Assembly (NCBI GenBank): GCA_963800975.1
Contig: CAWDDB010000012.1
Span: forward strand, 186,001 to 250,000
DNA from: JALYGY01 sp963800975
GTDB lineage: Bacteria > Actinomycetota > Rubrobacteria > Rubrobacterales > Rubrobacteraceae
Direction: 5' to 3'
DNA length: 64,000 bases
Shown here: piece by piece, positions 26,245 through 34,754 of the stretch
How positions within the stretch are numbered: position 1 is the first letter of the stretch
How the letters are laid out: the number at the start of each line of letters is the position of its first letter
Notes under the pieces: model-generated
What the model saw: the letters and a program-made list of their open reading frames with translations, nothing else
Database searches by the model: none
What the model was told of the DNA's origin: nothing
Translations under genes and position numbers: made by a program

Positions 26245-27392
26245 TGCGGCGAGGCCAGGTCGTGGACCTCACGAACGTTCCCGTGGTAGACAACCACTGC
26301 CACCCCATCTTTCCCTCCCGGGACTTCGGCGATCTCGAGAGCTGGCGCCGGGCCTTCACCGAGTCTACGGACCCCGGGATGTCGCGCGACCACGTCGCCA
26401 CCACAGCGTTCTACCGGCGCCTGATCAGGACCCTCGCAGACTTTCTCGGCTGCGAAGACGACGAGGAGGACGTTCTCGCTTCTCGCGCGCGGCGGGACGC
26501 CGGGGACCTGACCGCCGACCTACTCCGCTCCGCAAACATCGAGACCCTCCTCCTCGACACAGGCTACCCGCCACCCGAAGAGGTGATGCCGCAGGATGAG
26601 CTGGCGAAGCTCGCGGACTGCCGCGCCGAGCCGATGCTGCGGCTCGAGATCCTGATGCAGCGCCTGCTCTCCGAGCACGAGTCCCTGCGGGAGGTCAAGG
26701 AGGCACTCGCGTCGGAGCTGAGCGACGTGCGAGGCCGCGGCTTCGTGGCGCTCAAGAGCATCGTCGCCTACCGCACGGGGCTTGCGGTCCGGGAGTGGAC
26801 CGACGAGGAGGCCGAAGCCTCGCTGCGCGAGTTCAGGCGGGACGCCGGCACGCCGCACCTGGCCCACAAGCCGCTGCTCGACACGCTGCTGCACGTGGCC
26901 TTCGCCGAGGCGGCGAGGCAGGAGGTGCCGGTCCAGTTTCACTGCGGCTACGGCGACGCGGATACCGACCTCCTGCTCGGCAACCCGCTGCACCTGCGCG
27001 CCGTGCTCCAGAACCCGGCGTACCGCGCCATGCCCGTCGTGCTGCTGCACGAGTGCTACCCGTACACCCGGGAGGGCGGGTACCTCGCCGCCGTCTACGA
27101 GAACGTGTACCTGGATCTCTCCTACGGCATACCGCTTCTCGGCTTCGGCGAGATGCTCTCATTTACCCGCGAGGCGCTCGGAGTCGCCCCGACCTCAAAG
27201 CTCCTTTACAGCTCCGACGGCATAGGGGCGCCGGAGATCCACTGGATGAGCGCCATTGACGGTCGCCGCGTACTCGGCCTGGCGCTGGACGACCTGGTGA
27301 CGCACGGGGAGCTGGGCGTCTCCGGGGCCGAGGCCGCGGGCGAGGGCGTGCTGCGCGGCAACGCGAACCGGCTGTACGGGCTGGCCCACTAG
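26244..27392 (+). CDS. Amidohydrolase-2 family protein, FluG N-domain-like
   Basis: 382 aa TIM-barrel hydrolase. VVDNHCHPIF at residues 14-23 gives the first metal-ligand pair (His18, His20); VQFHCGYGD, VLLHECYPYT and LYSSDGIGAPE supply the later His, His and Asp positions of the family. The region GRGFVALKSIVAYRTGL holds a Lys that could bridge metals. It starts within the stop codon of the GS-like gene (tgATG), so the two products are made together and probably act on the same glutamyl-amide metabolite. A GNAT acetyltransferase starts 5 bp after its stop and may be the third member. Confidence 0.85.
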   Translation: MRRGQVVDLTNVPVVDNHCHPIFPSRDFGDLESWRRAFTESTDPGMSRDHVATTAFYRRLIRTLADFLGCEDDEEDVLASRARRDAGDLTADLLRSANIETLLLDTGYPPPEEVMPQDELAKLADCRAEPMLRLEILMQRLLSEHESLREVKEALASELSDVRGRGFVALKSIVAYRTGLAVREWTDEEAEASLREFRRDAGTPHLAHKPLLDTLLHVAFAEAARQEVPVQFHCGYGDADTDLLLGNPLHLRAVLQNPAYRAMPVVLLHECYPYTREGGYLAAVYENVYLDLSYGIPLLGFGEMLSFTREALGVAPTSKLLYSSDGIGAPEIHWMSAIDGRRVLGLALDDLVTHGELGVSGAEAAGEGVLRGNANRLYGLAH

Positions 27393-27397
27393 ACGAC

Positions 27398-27925
27398 GTG
27401 CCGGACGGCTCGGAGCTCGAGATACGCTCGGTCGATCGGGCCGAGATCGGGACCGTGTGCGAGGTACACCGAAAAGCTTTCGGCGGGAGGGAGGAGGAGC
27501 CTCGTCTGGTCCGGATGTTGCACGAAGCTGGCAAGGCGCCGGTCTCCCTTGTCGGCCTCCTCGACGGCACGATCGTCGGGCACGTGCTGTTCTCGCCGAT
27601 GATCCTGGATCCGCCAGAGCCCGACCTCGCCATCGCGGGGCTCGCCCCGATCGCCGTGCTCCCCGAATTCCAGGGCAGGGGCATCGGCTCGCGCCTGATC
27701 CGTGAAGGGCTCCCGGCCTGTCGCGAGGCCGGCTACGGGGCCGCGGTGGTCCTGGGGGATCCGGGCCTCTACGGTCGGTTTGGTTTCGGTCGGGCGAGCA
27801 GGCAAGGGCTCGCCAACGAGTACGGGGTCGACGAACCCTTTATGGTCGTGCAACTGGAGCAGGACAATCTGGGCGACGCGCGCGTCGTCAGGTATCAGCC
27901 GGAGTTTCGGGGCTCCGGCTTGTGA
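27398..27925 (+). CDS. GNAT family N-acetyltransferase (YhbS-like)
   Basis: 175 aa. GTG at 27398 begins 5 bp after the amidohydrolase stop. The acetyl-CoA loop is LPEFQGRGIGSRLIREGL (consensus Q/R-x-x-G-x-G/A), preceded by the strand AIAGLAPIAVLPEF. The tail GDPGLYGRFGFGRAS matches the YhbS subgroup 'Y-x-R-F-G-F'. Likely soluble; substrate unknown. Placement suggests it acetylates a metabolite of the GS-like/amidohydrolase pathway, but it may only share the transcript. Confidence 0.85.
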   Translation: MPDGSELEIRSVDRAEIGTVCEVHRKAFGGREEEPRLVRMLHEAGKAPVSLVGLLDGTIVGHVLFSPMILDPPEPDLAIAGLAPIAVLPEFQGRGIGSRLIREGLPACREAGYGAAVVLGDPGLYGRFGFGRASRQGLANEYGVDEPFMVVQLEQDNLGDARVVRYQPEFRGSGL

Positions 27926-28071
27926 GCCACTCGGCCTTGGGCGACCTGCCCGGCGGAAGGGTTCCGAACGCGCCCCTTCCGATAGAGGGGCTCGCGGTAG
28001 CGTAGTATCCGTCAGGAAGGGCGAGACCGGGTTCTCCAGGAGGGCGCGGCGTCTCGGGGAGGTGTTGGGGC

Positions 28072-28893
28072 ATGCAACGCGCGGACGTGGGTGGGGTGGG
28101 GCTGCAGTACGAGGTTCGCGGCACGGGCGACCCGGTGGTGTTCGTGCACGCCGGCGCCTTCCCCGACTGGTTCGCTCCCCTGCTAACTGAACCGGCGCTC
28201 GCCGAGGGGTACGCCCAGATCAGCTACCACCGCGTCGGTTACGGCGGCAGCGACCGGCCAGCCGGTCCTGTGAGCATCGCCGACCAGGCGGCCCACTGCC
28301 GGGCGCTCATGCGGTACCTCGGGGTGGAGCGGGCGCACGTCGTCGGCCACTCCTCCGGGGCCAACATAGCCCTGCAGCTCGCGCTCGACGCCCCCGAGAG
28401 CGTCGGCTCGCTCGCCGTAATGGAAGCCACGCTCATGGACGTGCCAGGCTCCAGGGAGTTCGCCGAGCGCTACATGGCTCCCGTAATGCGGCATTACGGC
28501 GCGGGGGAGAAGGAGGAGGCCGTCGACGCGTTCATGCGGGCGGTCGGAGGACCGGATTACCGCGCGGCGATGGACCACGCGCTGCCGCCAGGTTACTTCG
28601 AGAGGGCGGAAGGCGCCGCGGATGCCTTCTTCGGGACCGAGCTGACAGCCGTGAGGCAGTGGCGCCTGGCACGCGAGGATGCCGAGCGCATCACCCAGCC
28701 GGTGCTGGTCGTGCTCGGGGGCGAGAGCGACGCCATCTCACCGATCTTTCGGGAGAGGTTCGACTTGCTGTTGTCTCTGTTGCCGCGAGCGCAGGCGTTC
28801 GAGCTACCGGGAGCGACGCACCTGCTTCACGTGCAGAAACCCCGAGCCATGGCGAGCGAGCTGACCCGGTTCTTCGAGCGGCACCCGTTGTAA
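28072..28893 (+). CDS. Alpha/beta hydrolase
   Basis: 273 aa, normal length. The nucleophile elbow is VGHSSGAN with Ser94; the acid is probably Asp in GGESDAIS; the His is in GATHLLHVQ. An oxyanion segment FVHAGAFPDW follows the first strands. The helical cap region is about residues 125-205. No signal peptide. It converges with a TetR gene just downstream; they may not be related. Ester, epoxide or dehalogenase activity cannot be separated from sequence alone. Confidence 0.85.
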   Translation: MQRADVGGVGLQYEVRGTGDPVVFVHAGAFPDWFAPLLTEPALAEGYAQISYHRVGYGGSDRPAGPVSIADQAAHCRALMRYLGVERAHVVGHSSGANIALQLALDAPESVGSLAVMEATLMDVPGSREFAERYMAPVMRHYGAGEKEEAVDAFMRAVGGPDYRAAMDHALPPGYFERAEGAADAFFGTELTAVRQWRLAREDAERITQPVLVVLGGESDAISPIFRERFDLLLSLLPRAQAFELPGATHLLHVQKPRAMASELTRFFERHPL

Positions 28894-28916
28894 GGCTCCT
28901 GCTGCCCGGGCTGCCT

Positions 28917-29489
28917 TCAACGGCTCCGGAGCCCAGCCACGTATACGCGCAGGAGCCGGTCGAAGCTCTCGTCCAGGTCCAGGGGTATACCGAACCCGCC
29001 GGAGACCTCCAGCGTGGCGAACCCGTGAACCACGCTCCTGAACCCCCGAGCGGCGTGCATCGCCTCCTCGCCGCGCAGGCCGTAGGAGGCGAGCACCGCC
29101 AGCACCGCCTCGAACGCCTCCCGTTCGGCCGCTTCGAAGGCCGGATCTTCGGGATAGGAGAGCCGCGACGACCTGACCGTCGCCGCGTACAGTCCCGGAC
29201 GCTCCCTGACGAAGTTGCGGTAGGCCTCCGCCATCGCGAAGGCAGCCTCGTCGGTGGATTTGCCCATGACGGCGTGACCGATCCTTCGCCCAAGCTCCCG
29301 CAAGCCCAGCAGCGTGAGCTCGCGCCGCAGCCCTTCGAGGCCCGCGACGTGGTTGTACAGCGACGGCGTCCGCACCCCTAGCCTGGAGGCGAGCTCCGCG
29401 AGCGTAAAGCCGTCTAAACCTTCTTCGTCGGCGAGGGAGGCAGCGGCCTCGACAACTGCCTCCCTCGTCAACCCTCGCCTGGACGCCAC
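28917..29489 (-). CDS. TetR family regulator (WHG-type C-terminal domain)
   Basis: About 190 aa from the GTG at 29489, which starts one base after the stop of the DUF4260 gene; that junction decides the start over longer options. The helix-turn-helix is FTLAELASRLGVRTPSLYNHV, the typical TetR recognition helix ending S-L-Y-N-H. The C-terminal half, with AARGFRSVVHGFATLEVSGGF, matches the WHG ligand-binding domain. As last gene of an operon whose promoter holds a perfect palindrome, it probably represses its own transcript and senses an unknown small molecule. Confidence 0.85.
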   Translation of the reverse strand: MASRRGLTREAVVEAAASLADEEGLDGFTLAELASRLGVRTPSLYNHVAGLEGLRRELTLLGLRELGRRIGHAVMGKSTDEAAFAMAEAYRNFVRERPGLYAATVRSSRLSYPEDPAFEAAEREAFEAVLAVLASYGLRGEEAMHAARGFRSVVHGFATLEVSGGFGIPLDLDESFDRLLRVYVAGLRSR

Positions 29490-29490
29490 C

Positions 29491-29901
29491 CTACACCCGT
29501 TGCAGGTGCGTGTCCTTGGGCCCGGTAGGGTACTTGAGCCCGTAGCCCACCACACGGTCCATGCCTATGTGGGAGAACCAGATCAGGGCCAATGACAACG
29601 CCAGCGGGCTTCCCGCCAACAAACCGTAGAGGGCCAGCGCCGCCGGCAACGGGTACGCGTGGAAGAGGTTGTAGGCGGCGGCCCCGACCTTTGGCCCGGC
29701 GAGGTAGCCAAGCATCGACACGTCGGGCGCGAGAAGCAGCAGCGCGAACCATAGCCAGCTTTCCCCGGTCACCCAATAGAGCACAACGCTCGTGGCTAGC
29801 AACGCCGCGCCCTCCATCCGAAGCAGCACCGCCGGCCGCGCGAACCCCAACAACGCCAGCGACCCCACGCCGGTCCGACCTTCGCGAGTGGTTGCCATCA
29901 T
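29491..29901 (-). CDS. DUF4260 family membrane protein
   Basis: 136 aa with four hydrophobic helices. Characteristic segments are LLRMEGAALLATSVVLYW, ALLLLAPDVSMLGYLAG, AAYNLFHAYPLPAALALYG and LIWFSHIGMDRVVGYGLKYP, all typical of DUF4260, whose role is unknown. ATG at 29901 follows a gagaggag site. It is the first gene of an operon with a TetR regulator one base downstream, and its promoter carries a perfect palindrome, so expression is probably ligand-induced. Confidence 0.88.
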   Translation of the reverse strand: MMATTREGRTGVGSLALLGFARPAVLLRMEGAALLATSVVLYWVTGESWLWFALLLLAPDVSMLGYLAGPKVGAAAYNLFHAYPLPAALALYGLLAGSPLALSLALIWFSHIGMDRVVGYGLKYPTGPKDTHLQRV

Positions 29902-29939
29902 GATCCGCTCCTCTCCGCGACATCAAGCCGCTCCGGTTT

Positions 29940-29982
29940 ACTAATATAATTAGACAATAAACTAATTATATTAGTTTGTCAA
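29940..29982 (-). promoter_or_regulatory. Promoter with overlapping TetR-type operator
   Basis: A perfect inverted repeat, actaatataattag (29940-29953) and ctaattatattagt (29962-29975), 8-bp spacer. On the minus strand a consensus ttgaca (29982-29977), 17 bases and tattgt (29959-29954) form a promoter for the DUF4260-TetR operon; the -10 lies in the spacer and both operator arms flank it. Bound repressor would cover the promoter. Confidence 0.8.
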
Positions 29983-30034
29983 GTGGACGGCCGGTAAGAG
30001 TCCTAGCTGCGGGAGCGGTGGATCGCAAGGACTG

Positions 30035-30069
30035 AGAGCGGGGAGCCTCCAAAGGCTCCCCGCTCTTTT
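30035..30069. terminator. Strong intrinsic hairpin
   Basis: agagcggggagcc (30035-30047) pairs perfectly with ggctccccgctct (30054-30066) around a 6-base loop. Four T residues follow on the plus strand. It lies just beyond the end of the minus-strand lipoprotein gene, which it could terminate as a hairpin without a U-tract; the T-run itself favours plus-strand stop. Confidence 0.65.
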
Positions 30070-30089
30070 CGAGAGTTCCGGCTCGTTGG

Positions 30090-30935
30090 TTACCCGTGCT
30101 GGGAGAAGCTGACCAGCTCTTCGCGGCCGCTGCCGCCCGAGGTCTTCACGGTCAGCACGGGGCCGACGTCGCGGGCGTAGAGCTTGTACTCGGAGACCTT
30201 GGGCTCGAGCGGGACGAGGTCCTTGGTCATGAGCGCGCCTTCGAAGTGGCCGAAGGGGGTCTCGACCTGCTCGTCGGTGCTCAGGACCTCGGCCCTGTCC
30301 TCGGCCTCGCCCTCGTAGTATTCCTGGCGGTAGGCCATGCCGTCCTGGGGGTTGGCTGGCATGATGATCCCCGGCTGCGCCCCGTCGACGCCGGCCTCGA
30401 AGGAGCCGGACCTCGTCTTCACCTTGCCGTTCTCGTACTCGGCGGTGTCCTCGCCCAGGTACCAGACGTTTCCGGCGCTATCCTGGGCGTACCAATCGTC
30501 TGTCACCTCGACGAGCTGGCCGTTCTCCGTTACGACGTCGTGGACGACCCTGGCTTGGATCCCGTTGGCGATCATCCTGGTCCGGTCGGTGACGGTCACC
30601 TCGACGCGCAGCTCCGGCCCTCCTGCGCCGGTTTCCCGGTAGACCCACTTGTTGCCAGGGCTCATCGGCAAGTAGGGGTTGTCGATGTTGGTCGTGAAGT
30701 CGGCCGGGTCGAGCTTTACCGGCTCGCTGCCCTGCGGAAGGGCTCCGGGGCCGTAGGGTCCCGCGGCCTTCGAAGTCCCGGGACTGTTGTCCTTCGCTGC
30801 TGTTGCTTTCTGGGCCGTCGCGTCAGCCCCGCAGGCGCTTGTTACCAGCACCGCCGACAAGCCGATGCCGAGCAGGGCCACGGTCAGAAAGCGCTTTGGC
30901 CCGGATGGTTGTCTCGGGCCTTCCCGGCGGTGCAT
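30090..30935 (-). CDS. Secreted lipoprotein of unknown function
   Basis: 281 aa. ATG at 30935 has aaggagg seven bases upstream. Signal and lipobox: FLTVALLGIGLSAVLVTSAC, with Cys as lipid anchor near residue 35. The mature part is an all-beta domain beginning with FTTNIDNPYLPMSPGNKWVYRE and repeating patterns such as VHDVVTENGQLVEVTDDWYAQDS and GNVWYLGEDTAEYENG. Proteins with this 'N-P-Y-x-P-M-x-P-G' opening are common in actinobacteria and uncharacterised. It follows a PepSY protein gene 34 bp upstream and is probably cotranscribed and controlled by the nearby two-component system. Confidence 0.8.
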   Translation of the reverse strand: MHRREGPRQPSGPKRFLTVALLGIGLSAVLVTSACGADATAQKATAAKDNSPGTSKAAGPYGPGALPQGSEPVKLDPADFTTNIDNPYLPMSPGNKWVYRETGAGGPELRVEVTVTDRTRMIANGIQARVVHDVVTENGQLVEVTDDWYAQDSAGNVWYLGEDTAEYENGKVKTRSGSFEAGVDGAQPGIIMPANPQDGMAYRQEYYEGEAEDRAEVLSTDEQVETPFGHFEGALMTKDLVPLEPKVSEYKLYARDVGPVLTVKTSGGSGREELVSFSQHG

Positions 30936-30969
30936 GTCGTCCTCCTTTGTTCGTGATCCGGCCTTGGGA

Positions 30970-31317
30970 TCAGTCGTCGTTGGGGCCGTCTTCGTCGCTG
31001 GTCCCGTCTTCGTCAGTGGAGTCGTCGTCGGTTTGCTGGCCGACCACCTTGAGATCCTGATCCAGGTGCACCTCGACCTGGCTGCCGTCGTCGCGCCTGA
31101 CCTCGACCTCGAAGGCGGCGTTACCATCGTCCCGCTCGACCTCGGTGACGGTTCCGCCGCCTACCGCGTCGAGGGCGGCGCTCTTCGCCTTCCCGGCGTC
31201 GGGGCCAGTGACCTGCTCCCCCGAGTCACCATCGGCGGCGTAGGCGACCCCGGCGCCTCCCGCGCCCAGGGCCAGGATGACCGCGGCCGCGCCGGCGGCG
31301 AGTGTCTGCTTGTTCAT
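30970..31317 (-). CDS. Secreted PepSY-domain protein
   Basis: 115 aa. ATG at 31317 follows gaggagga. Sec signal MNKQTLAAGAAAVILALGAG with cleavage near AYA-AD, then a PepSY domain: DAGKAKSAALDAVGGGTVTEVERDDG followed by AAFEVEVRRDDGSQVEVHLD, ending in a very acidic tail (DDDSTDEDGTSDEDGPNDD). PepSY proteins are often linked to OmpR-type two-component systems and may inhibit proteases or sense envelope state. Two tandem repeat sites matching one upstream of the response regulator precede its -10 box. Confidence 0.85.
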   Translation of the reverse strand: MNKQTLAAGAAAVILALGAGGAGVAYAADGDSGEQVTGPDAGKAKSAALDAVGGGTVTEVERDDGNAAFEVEVRRDDGSQVEVHLDQDLKVVGQQTDDDSTDEDGTSDEDGPNDD

Positions 31318-31354
31318 CGGCTTTCCTCCTCTTGCTCGTTTACCTGCAGTGCTG

Positions 31355-31408
31355 AGTATCCCGCCGAAACCTGAGAGGCGGCTTAGGGAAGGCTGAGAGC
31401 GGGATTAG
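31355..31408 (-). promoter_or_regulatory. Tandem response-regulator sites and -10 box of the PepSY operon
   Basis: On the plus strand ctgagaggcggcttag (31371-31386) and ctgagagcgggattag (31393-31408) lie exactly 22 bp apart. Each holds two half-sites (ctgag and ttag/cttag) 11 bp apart, so four half-sites sit on one face of the helix. Ten bases beyond the proximal half-site is gatact (31360-31355, minus strand), a -10 box. This is the layout of OmpR/PhoB-type activation. Confidence 0.7.
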
Positions 31409-31514
31409 AGTTGCTCGCAGTAGAAAGCCCGCACGACTCGGACGCCTGCTTGTTTCTCTTGTTGGTGGCATCTATCGTGGAGGGCGCCGTTCGCAGCGCA
31501 GTGAAGGAGAGATC

Positions 31515-33314
31515 ATGTCGCCCGTAGATCGTTCGGAACCGTCGTACAGGCTGCGCCATTCCACGGCCCACGTTATGGCGCAGGCCGTGGGGGAGATGTT
31601 CCCGGAGGCGAAGTTCGGTTGGGGACCTCCCCACGACAGGTTCGAGGGCGGCTTCTACTACGACTTCGAGTTGCCGCGCCCGTTGACGCCGGAGGACTTC
31701 CCGGAGATCGAGTCCCGGATGCGCCGGATCGTCAGGGAAGACCACCCATTTGTCTACCGGATCGTGGGCGCAGACGAGGCGCGCGAGATCTTCGAAGATC
31801 AGCCGTACAAGCTGGAGACGATAGAGGATCTGGCAGCGGGGAAGGACGAGTACGGCGAGGCCGGGCCAGGCGACGCCGTGATCTCGACGTACAGCCAGGA
31901 CGGGTTCGAGGATCTCTGTCTCGGACCGCACCTGGAGAGCACGGGCCAGATCCCGGCCGACGGCTTCAGGCTGCTCGACGTATCCGGGGCGTACTGGCGG
32001 GGGAGCGAGGAGAAACCGATGCTCCAGCGCGTCCACGGGACGGTCTGGCCGACGGAGGAGGACCTGGAGCGCTACCTGTGGCGCCGAGAGGAGGAGGAGA
32101 GACGCGACCACCGCAGGCTCGGCGCCGAGCTCGATCTGTTCAGCATAAGGCCCGAGGTCGGGCAGGGACTGGTTCTCTTGCACCAGAAGGGTGCCCTCAT
32201 CCGCACGCTCATGGAGGACTACTGGCGGGAGCGGCACCGGGCGGGCGGCTACGACTTCGTCGCCACGCCGCACATCGGGCGGTCGGTGCTCTGGGAGACC
32301 AGCGGGCACCTGAGGTGGTACAGCGAGGGCATGTACGCGCCGATAGACATCGAGGACGAGCAGTATTACCTCAAGCCGATGAACTGCCCGTTTCACATGC
32401 TGATCTTCAAGAGCAGGGTGCGAAGCTACCGCGACCTGCCCATGCGCTTCGCGGAGCTCGGCACCGTGTACCGCTACGAACCGTCCGGCACGTTGCGGGG
32501 GCTGCTGCGCGTGCGCGGCTTTACGCAGGACGACGCGCACCTGTTCTGCAGGCCGGACCAGACGCGGGCCGAGATCGACCGCGTCCTCGACTTCTGCCTG
32601 TCGGTCCTCGCCGCCTACGGCTTCGAGGCGCCGGAGGTGGAGCTTAGCGTCCGGGATCCACGGACGCCGGAGAAGTACGCTGGTGCCGAACCCGACTGGG
32701 AGATGGCCGAGTCCACGCTGGCCGCGGCGCTCGACGCGCGCGGGCTACCGTACGGTCGCATGGCGGGCGAGGCTGTCTTCTACGGCCCGAAGATAGACAT
32801 CGGGATCCTCGACGCCCTTGGCCGCCGCTGGCAGGCCTCGACGATCCAGTTCGACTTCAATTTGCCCGAGAGGTTCGACCTGACCTACGCGGGCCCGGAC
32901 AACGAGCCGCACCGGCCCTACATGGTTCATCGTGCCCTGTACGGGTCGATCGAGCGCTTCCTCGCCCTCCTGATCGAGCACTACGCTGGCGCATTGCCCG
33001 TGTGGCTGGCGCCGACCCAGGCTACGATCGTCCCCGTCTCGGACCGCAATCTGGACTACGCACGGAGGGTCGAAGCCGAGCTAACGGGGGCCGGGTTCAG
33101 GGCCGAGGTCGACGGGCGTCCCGAGAGGATGAACGCCAAGATCCGCGACGCCCAGCTACAGAAGGTCCCTTACGTGCTCGTCGTGGGCAACAGGGAGGAG
33201 CAGGCGGAAGGCATCAGCGTCAGGCTCCGCACGAACGAGGATCGGGGTATGACCGCCATCCCGGACTTCGTGCACCACGTGCGCGGGGTGATCGAGGTCC
33301 GAAACGGCCTTTAG
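31515..33314 (+). CDS. thrS: Threonyl-tRNA synthetase
   Basis: 599-aa class II synthetase that charges tRNA-Thr. ATG at 31515 follows aaggag. The editing domain is intact: HSTAHVMAQAV and DLCLGPHLESTG hold the His/Cys/His cluster. The catalytic core shows motif 1, KPMNCPFHM with the zinc Cys, motif 2 TVYRYEPSGTLRGLLRVRGFTQDDAH, a second zinc His in the YGPKIDIG region and the final MVHRALYGSIERFLALLIEHY. The C-terminal anticodon-binding domain runs from VPVSDRNLDYARRVE to the end. The usual N-terminal TGS domain is absent: the chain begins directly at the editing domain. I saw no T-box leader in the 197 bp upstream. Confidence 0.97.
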   Translation: MSPVDRSEPSYRLRHSTAHVMAQAVGEMFPEAKFGWGPPHDRFEGGFYYDFELPRPLTPEDFPEIESRMRRIVREDHPFVYRIVGADEAREIFEDQPYKLETIEDLAAGKDEYGEAGPGDAVISTYSQDGFEDLCLGPHLESTGQIPADGFRLLDVSGAYWRGSEEKPMLQRVHGTVWPTEEDLERYLWRREEEERRDHRRLGAELDLFSIRPEVGQGLVLLHQKGALIRTLMEDYWRERHRAGGYDFVATPHIGRSVLWETSGHLRWYSEGMYAPIDIEDEQYYLKPMNCPFHMLIFKSRVRSYRDLPMRFAELGTVYRYEPSGTLRGLLRVRGFTQDDAHLFCRPDQTRAEIDRVLDFCLSVLAAYGFEAPEVELSVRDPRTPEKYAGAEPDWEMAESTLAAALDARGLPYGRMAGEAVFYGPKIDIGILDALGRRWQASTIQFDFNLPERFDLTYAGPDNEPHRPYMVHRALYGSIERFLALLIEHYAGALPVWLAPTQATIVPVSDRNLDYARRVEAELTGAGFRAEVDGRPERMNAKIRDAQLQKVPYVLVVGNREEQAEGISVRLRTNEDRGMTAIPDFVHHVRGVIEVRNGL

Positions 33315-33354
33315 AATTAGGAATTGGGAATGAAGAATTCCGAAATCATAAATC

Positions 33355-34752
33355 TCAATCCCTAATCCTGACCCCTGGTATGAGTAGCGTGAAGGTCGAG
33401 CCTTCTCCTGGTTTGCTCTTTGCCCGGATCTCGCCCCCGTGCGACTCGGCGATCTGGCGCGCAATGGAGAGGCCGAGGCCCGCCCCGCCGTCGGCGCGGG
33501 ACGGGTCGGTCCGGTGGAAGCGCTCGAAGACCAGCGGCAGCTGATCTCCGGGTATGCCGATGCCCGTGTCCGAGACCTCGAGCGCGACGCGCCCGTCCTC
33601 CTCTCCAAGCCTCACCTCGACCTTCCCGCCCTCGGGCGTGTACCTGACGGCGTTGTCCAGCAGGATTGAGGCGGCCTGCAGGACGCGCCCGCGGTCGAAG
33701 GTCGCCTCGATCCGTCGCCCGGGCGGGGTGTACACGACGGAGACCTTGCCATCCGCGGCGGCCCTCGCCGCCTGCGCCGCCTCTTCCGCGACGGCGGCCA
33801 GGTCGTGGCGCCCGACCTCGAGCTTCGCGCCCTCGTCGCCGCGCGTGAGGGCGAGGAGCGACTCTACGAGGCCGCGCATCCTGCCGGCCTCGCGGCGGAT
33901 GGCGCGGACGCTCCGTTTGGCCCGCTCGGGATCCTCGTCCAGCGCCCACTCGTCGAGCATCCTGGCGTGGCCGCCAATGGCGGTCAGGGGCGTTCTGAGC
34001 TCGTGGCTGGCGTCGGCGGCGAAGCGCCGCTGGCGCTCCAGGGCCTCCTCCCTGCGGGCGAAGGCGGCCTCGAGGCGGGAGAGCAGACCGTTTATGGTTG
34101 CGGCGAGGCGCCCGACCTCGTCACCAGGGTTCGCCACGGGCAGCCGCTTCGAGAGGTCGTCTCCGCCCATCCTCTTCGCCGCTCTGGTCACCGCGTCTAC
34201 CGGCCTGAGGGACGCCCGGGCCAGCAGGTATGCCCCGCCGATGGAAAGAAGGAAGGCCGCCCCGATGCCCGCCGCGAGCACGGTGCCGAAGACCTCCAGG
34301 GTCTCCTGCGCGGACTCGTAGGACTTGCCCGCCTCGACTACCCTCGCCGGACCCTCCTCAGGATCGACGGGCACGGCGTAGACGTAGTCCGAGCCCTCGG
34401 GGGAGAGGTCGGCCGTCCCGCCGGCGGGCTCCCCCGACCTCAGGGCCCGGCCCCAGACGGGATCCTCCGCTTCCTGGTACGTCCCGAGGCTCACGGTGCT
34501 TGCCAGGACGCGGCCCTGATCGTCCCTGACGACGATAAAGACCCCGTCCAGGGTAAGCTCGTCGTCCTGATCGTCCACCTCCTCGCCGTCTTCGACCTCC
34601 CGGGCGGTTATGGCGGCCCTGTTCCGCACCGTCTCCTCCGTCCCCGAGAGCAGGGCGCCGCGCAGGAGGAAGAAGAGCGCGAACCCCAACACCAGCAGTA
34701 TTGCCCCGATGGCAAGCGCTATGAACAGCGTCAGGCGCCACCGGATCGGCAC
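33355..34752 (-). CDS. Sensor histidine kinase, OmpR-system type
   Basis: 465 aa. First membrane helix about residues 7-33, an extracytoplasmic region of about 120 residues, second helix about 156-180, HAMP, then the phospho-acceptor box FAADASHELRTPLTAIGGH, N box LLDNAVRYTPEGG, G1 DTGIGIP, F box and G2 GAGLGLSIAR. All catalytic elements are intact. The ATG lies two bases after the response-regulator stop, so the pair is one operon. It probably reads an envelope signal; the PepSY protein and lipoprotein downstream of shared operator sites may be part of the same response. Confidence 0.95.
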   Translation of the reverse strand: MPIRWRLTLFIALAIGAILLVLGFALFFLLRGALLSGTEETVRNRAAITAREVEDGEEVDDQDDELTLDGVFIVVRDDQGRVLASTVSLGTYQEAEDPVWGRALRSGEPAGGTADLSPEGSDYVYAVPVDPEEGPARVVEAGKSYESAQETLEVFGTVLAAGIGAAFLLSIGGAYLLARASLRPVDAVTRAAKRMGGDDLSKRLPVANPGDEVGRLAATINGLLSRLEAAFARREEALERQRRFAADASHELRTPLTAIGGHARMLDEWALDEDPERAKRSVRAIRREAGRMRGLVESLLALTRGDEGAKLEVGRHDLAAVAEEAAQAARAAADGKVSVVYTPPGRRIEATFDRGRVLQAASILLDNAVRYTPEGGKVEVRLGEEDGRVALEVSDTGIGIPGDQLPLVFERFHRTDPSRADGGAGLGLSIARQIAESHGGEIRAKSKPGEGSTFTLLIPGVRIRD

Positions 34753-34754
34753 GG

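Noticed and set aside
31387..31515. T-box or other leader upstream of thrS
   Set aside because: No specifier stem or T-box core sequence could be found in the leader; the repeats here fit the PepSY promoter on the other strand.
33315..33354. Intrinsic terminator between thrS and the histidine kinase
   Set aside because: The AT-rich stretch with ggaatt/aattcc arms is too short for a convincing stem and has no T-run in the right place.
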